Source of the DNA: a bacterium
GTDB lineage: Bacteria; Planctomycetota; UBA11346
Direction: 5' to 3'
DNA: 32,349 bases
Assembly (NCBI GenBank): GCA_020049615.1
Contig: JAIFKN010000293.1
Span: forward strand, 1-32,349
Below the pieces are notes generated by a model that made no database searches, was not told the DNA's origin, and saw only the letters and a list, made by a program, of their open reading frames with translations. Each line of letters opens with the position of its first letter. Position 1 is the first letter of the stretch. This document shows, piece by piece, positions 31,114-32,349 of this stretch. Made by a program: the position numbers and the translations under genes.

Positions 31114-32349
31114 CTGGCGGGGATCACGGTCGCTCCGGACCTCCTTGGGTCGGAGCGCCATCTGCACGCTGCTTTCGCGTTGCAGTGCTGCGAAGGTCGA
31201 ACTGGATCCGCTTTCCGCGTCGCTGTCTGAGCGCAGCAGCACCATCAGGGTGCGCTCGAACATCGCCTTGGAGAAAGGCTTGGCGAGGAACCGCGTCTTA
31301 CGGTCGAGGATGCCGGTGCCGATCCGTGCCGCTTCGACCATGCCACTGACCAGGACCATCGGCCGGCGATCACCGGCGAGGCGCAGTTCGCGCACCACCT
31401 CCGTGCCGTCGCGGTCAGGCATCACGCAGTCGATGATCGCAGCGGCGTAGGCGCGTGCCGGATCCTTGAGCAGTCTCGCTGCCTCGACCCCGCCGTTGGC
31501 GACGTCGACCGAGTATCCGAGTTGCTGGGCCATCTGAATTACCGTGTCGCGCATCAACTCGTCGTCGTCTGCGACCAGCAGGTGCTTGCCCGCGACCGGC
31601 AGCGGTGTCGGCAACGGACGCATCGCACCGGGGCCGGCCGCTATCGGCATGTACACCGAGAAGGTGGTGCCTCGGCCAGAGGTCGAGGTGAAGTCCAACC
31701 GGGCCCCGGCCGCCTTGCAGATGCCTTGAACGGCTGCCAAGCCGAGGCCGTGTCCGGTCTTCTTGGTGGTGAAGTACGGCTCGAACATGCGCCCCTGGGT
31801 GGCGGTATCCATGCCGCAGCCCTGATCGATGATATCGACCCGGACCATGCCCTGGTCCTCACGGTCGTGGGCGACCTCGACTCGCACAACACCAGCTTCG
31901 CCGCGGTACGACTCCGCCGCATTGACGATGAGGTTGACCAGCACCTGCTGCAACTGGGCCGGATCGAACAGGATCTGTGGAGGTTTCCCCTCGACGGTCA
32001 AACGGATGGAGACCTCCTTCGGCACGGCGTGCTTGAGCAGGTCGCCCAGCACGCGACATTCGTCGGCCAAGTCGATCGGGCGGACCTCGATCGAGCCCTT
32101 GCCGGCATAGGCGAGGATCTGCTTCACCAGTCCGGCGGCGCGATCGGCCGCCTGCAGCACGCGTTCGAGCCGTGGCCGGGCCTCGTTCCCGGGCGGCAGC
32201 TTGCCCATGGCCAGCTCGGCGTTGCCGCGGATCGCACCAAGCAGGTTGTTGAAGTCGTGGGCGACGCCGCCGGCGAGCAGGCCGAGGCTTTCGTTGCGCT
32301 GCGCGGTCTGCAGCCGGCGCTGCACTTCGAGCAGGGCCTCGGTTGCGTC
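31105..32349 (-). CDS. Hybrid histidine kinase with C-terminal receiver, N-terminus beyond the window
   Basis: The frame runs off the right edge, leaving 414 C-terminal residues. They begin with a linker (ATEALLEVQRRLQTAQRNES) of the type that follows PAS domains. The H-box is GLLAGGVAHDFNNLLGAIRGN with the phosphorylated His. The ATPase domain has the N-box QVLVNLIVNAAESY, the G1 box DQGCGMD, and the F and G2 boxes MFEPYFTTKKTGHGLGLAAVQG. A receiver follows: LLVADDDELMRD, the phospho-acceptor Asp in AAIIDCVMPDRDG, and the Lys in RFLAKPFS. The last 45 residues are Ser/Arg-rich and disordered. No DNA-binding domain is present, so the signal must go to another protein. The input domain is not in view. 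Confidence 0.93.
   Translation of the reverse strand, partial: DATEALLEVQRRLQTAQRNESLGLLAGGVAHDFNNLLGAIRGNAELAMGKLPPGNEARPRLERVLQAADRAAGLVKQILAYAGKGSIEVRPIDLADECRVLGDLLKHAVPKEVSIRLTVEGKPPQILFDPAQLQQVLVNLIVNAAESYRGEAGVVRVEVAHDREDQGMVRVDIIDQGCGMDTATQGRMFEPYFTTKKTGHGLGLAAVQGICKAAGARLDFTSTSGRGTTFSVYMPIAAGPGAMRPLPTPLPVAGKHLLVADDDELMRDTVIQMAQQLGYSVDVANGGVEAARLLKDPARAYAAAIIDCVMPDRDGTEVVRELRLAGDRRPMVLVSGMVEAARIGTGILDRKTRFLAKPFSKAMFERTLMVLLRSDSDAESGSSSTFAALQRESSVQMALRPKEVRSDRDPRQGS

Overview
The window is a GC-rich (about 70% by eye), gene-dense stretch of a diderm bacterial chromosome. It has two Omp85/TamB-type envelope genes, a tripartite RND pump, several lipoprotein signal peptides and a beta-barrel-like protein. 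RNase Y, menaquinone genes, a SpecificRecomb-family membrane protein and a PolB-like 3'-5' exonuclease are also present. I cannot place the organism firmly; a PVC-type (Planctomycetota-like) lineage would fit but is only an inference. I see no rRNA, tRNA, CRISPR, transposase or phage gene. No gap exceeds 300 bases.

Layout. 1-4898 is a minus-strand block: a lipoprotein patatin, a 929-residue protein with an Arg/Gly-rich linker and a DUF3800-like domain, and a small outer-membrane-type protein. Divergent from it, 4986-9559 holds TamB-like and Omp85/TamA-like genes with overlapping stop and start. Converging on these is a D-lactate dehydrogenase-like gene (9560-10549). A minus-strand RND efflux operon (10667-16366) has the unusual order outer-membrane factor, adaptor, pump. 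From 16594 the plus strand carries SpecificRecomb, a GH13 enzyme and rny. Next come menF, a frame-disrupted menD and an aldose-1-epimerase-like gene (21906-25444), packed with overlaps. 25448-28085 is minus strand: a secreted mutarotase-like protein, an unknown protein coupled to a Nudix hydrolase, and a small membrane protein. 28146-31090 is plus strand: exonuclease, a UvrC lacking its (HhH)2 tail, and a STAS-like protein. The right end holds a hybrid histidine kinase cut by the window edge.

The most unusual signal is a pair of intergenic elements (21754-21909 and 29001-29150). Their inverted-repeat arms are telomere-like (GGGGTTAGGGGTTAGGG). Each begins within two bases of the upstream stop codon, and its right arm ends in the start codon of the next gene (menF, uvrC). 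Left-type and right-type arms differ in the same way at both loci, which suggests a repeat family with fixed polarity.

Two further patterns run across the window. Seven genes have a TAnnnT box 5-9 bases before the ATG, suggesting leaderless transcription. Several stop codons lie in the loop of a hairpin. menD needs a -1 shift at a CCCGGGA heptamer to be read as one protein.
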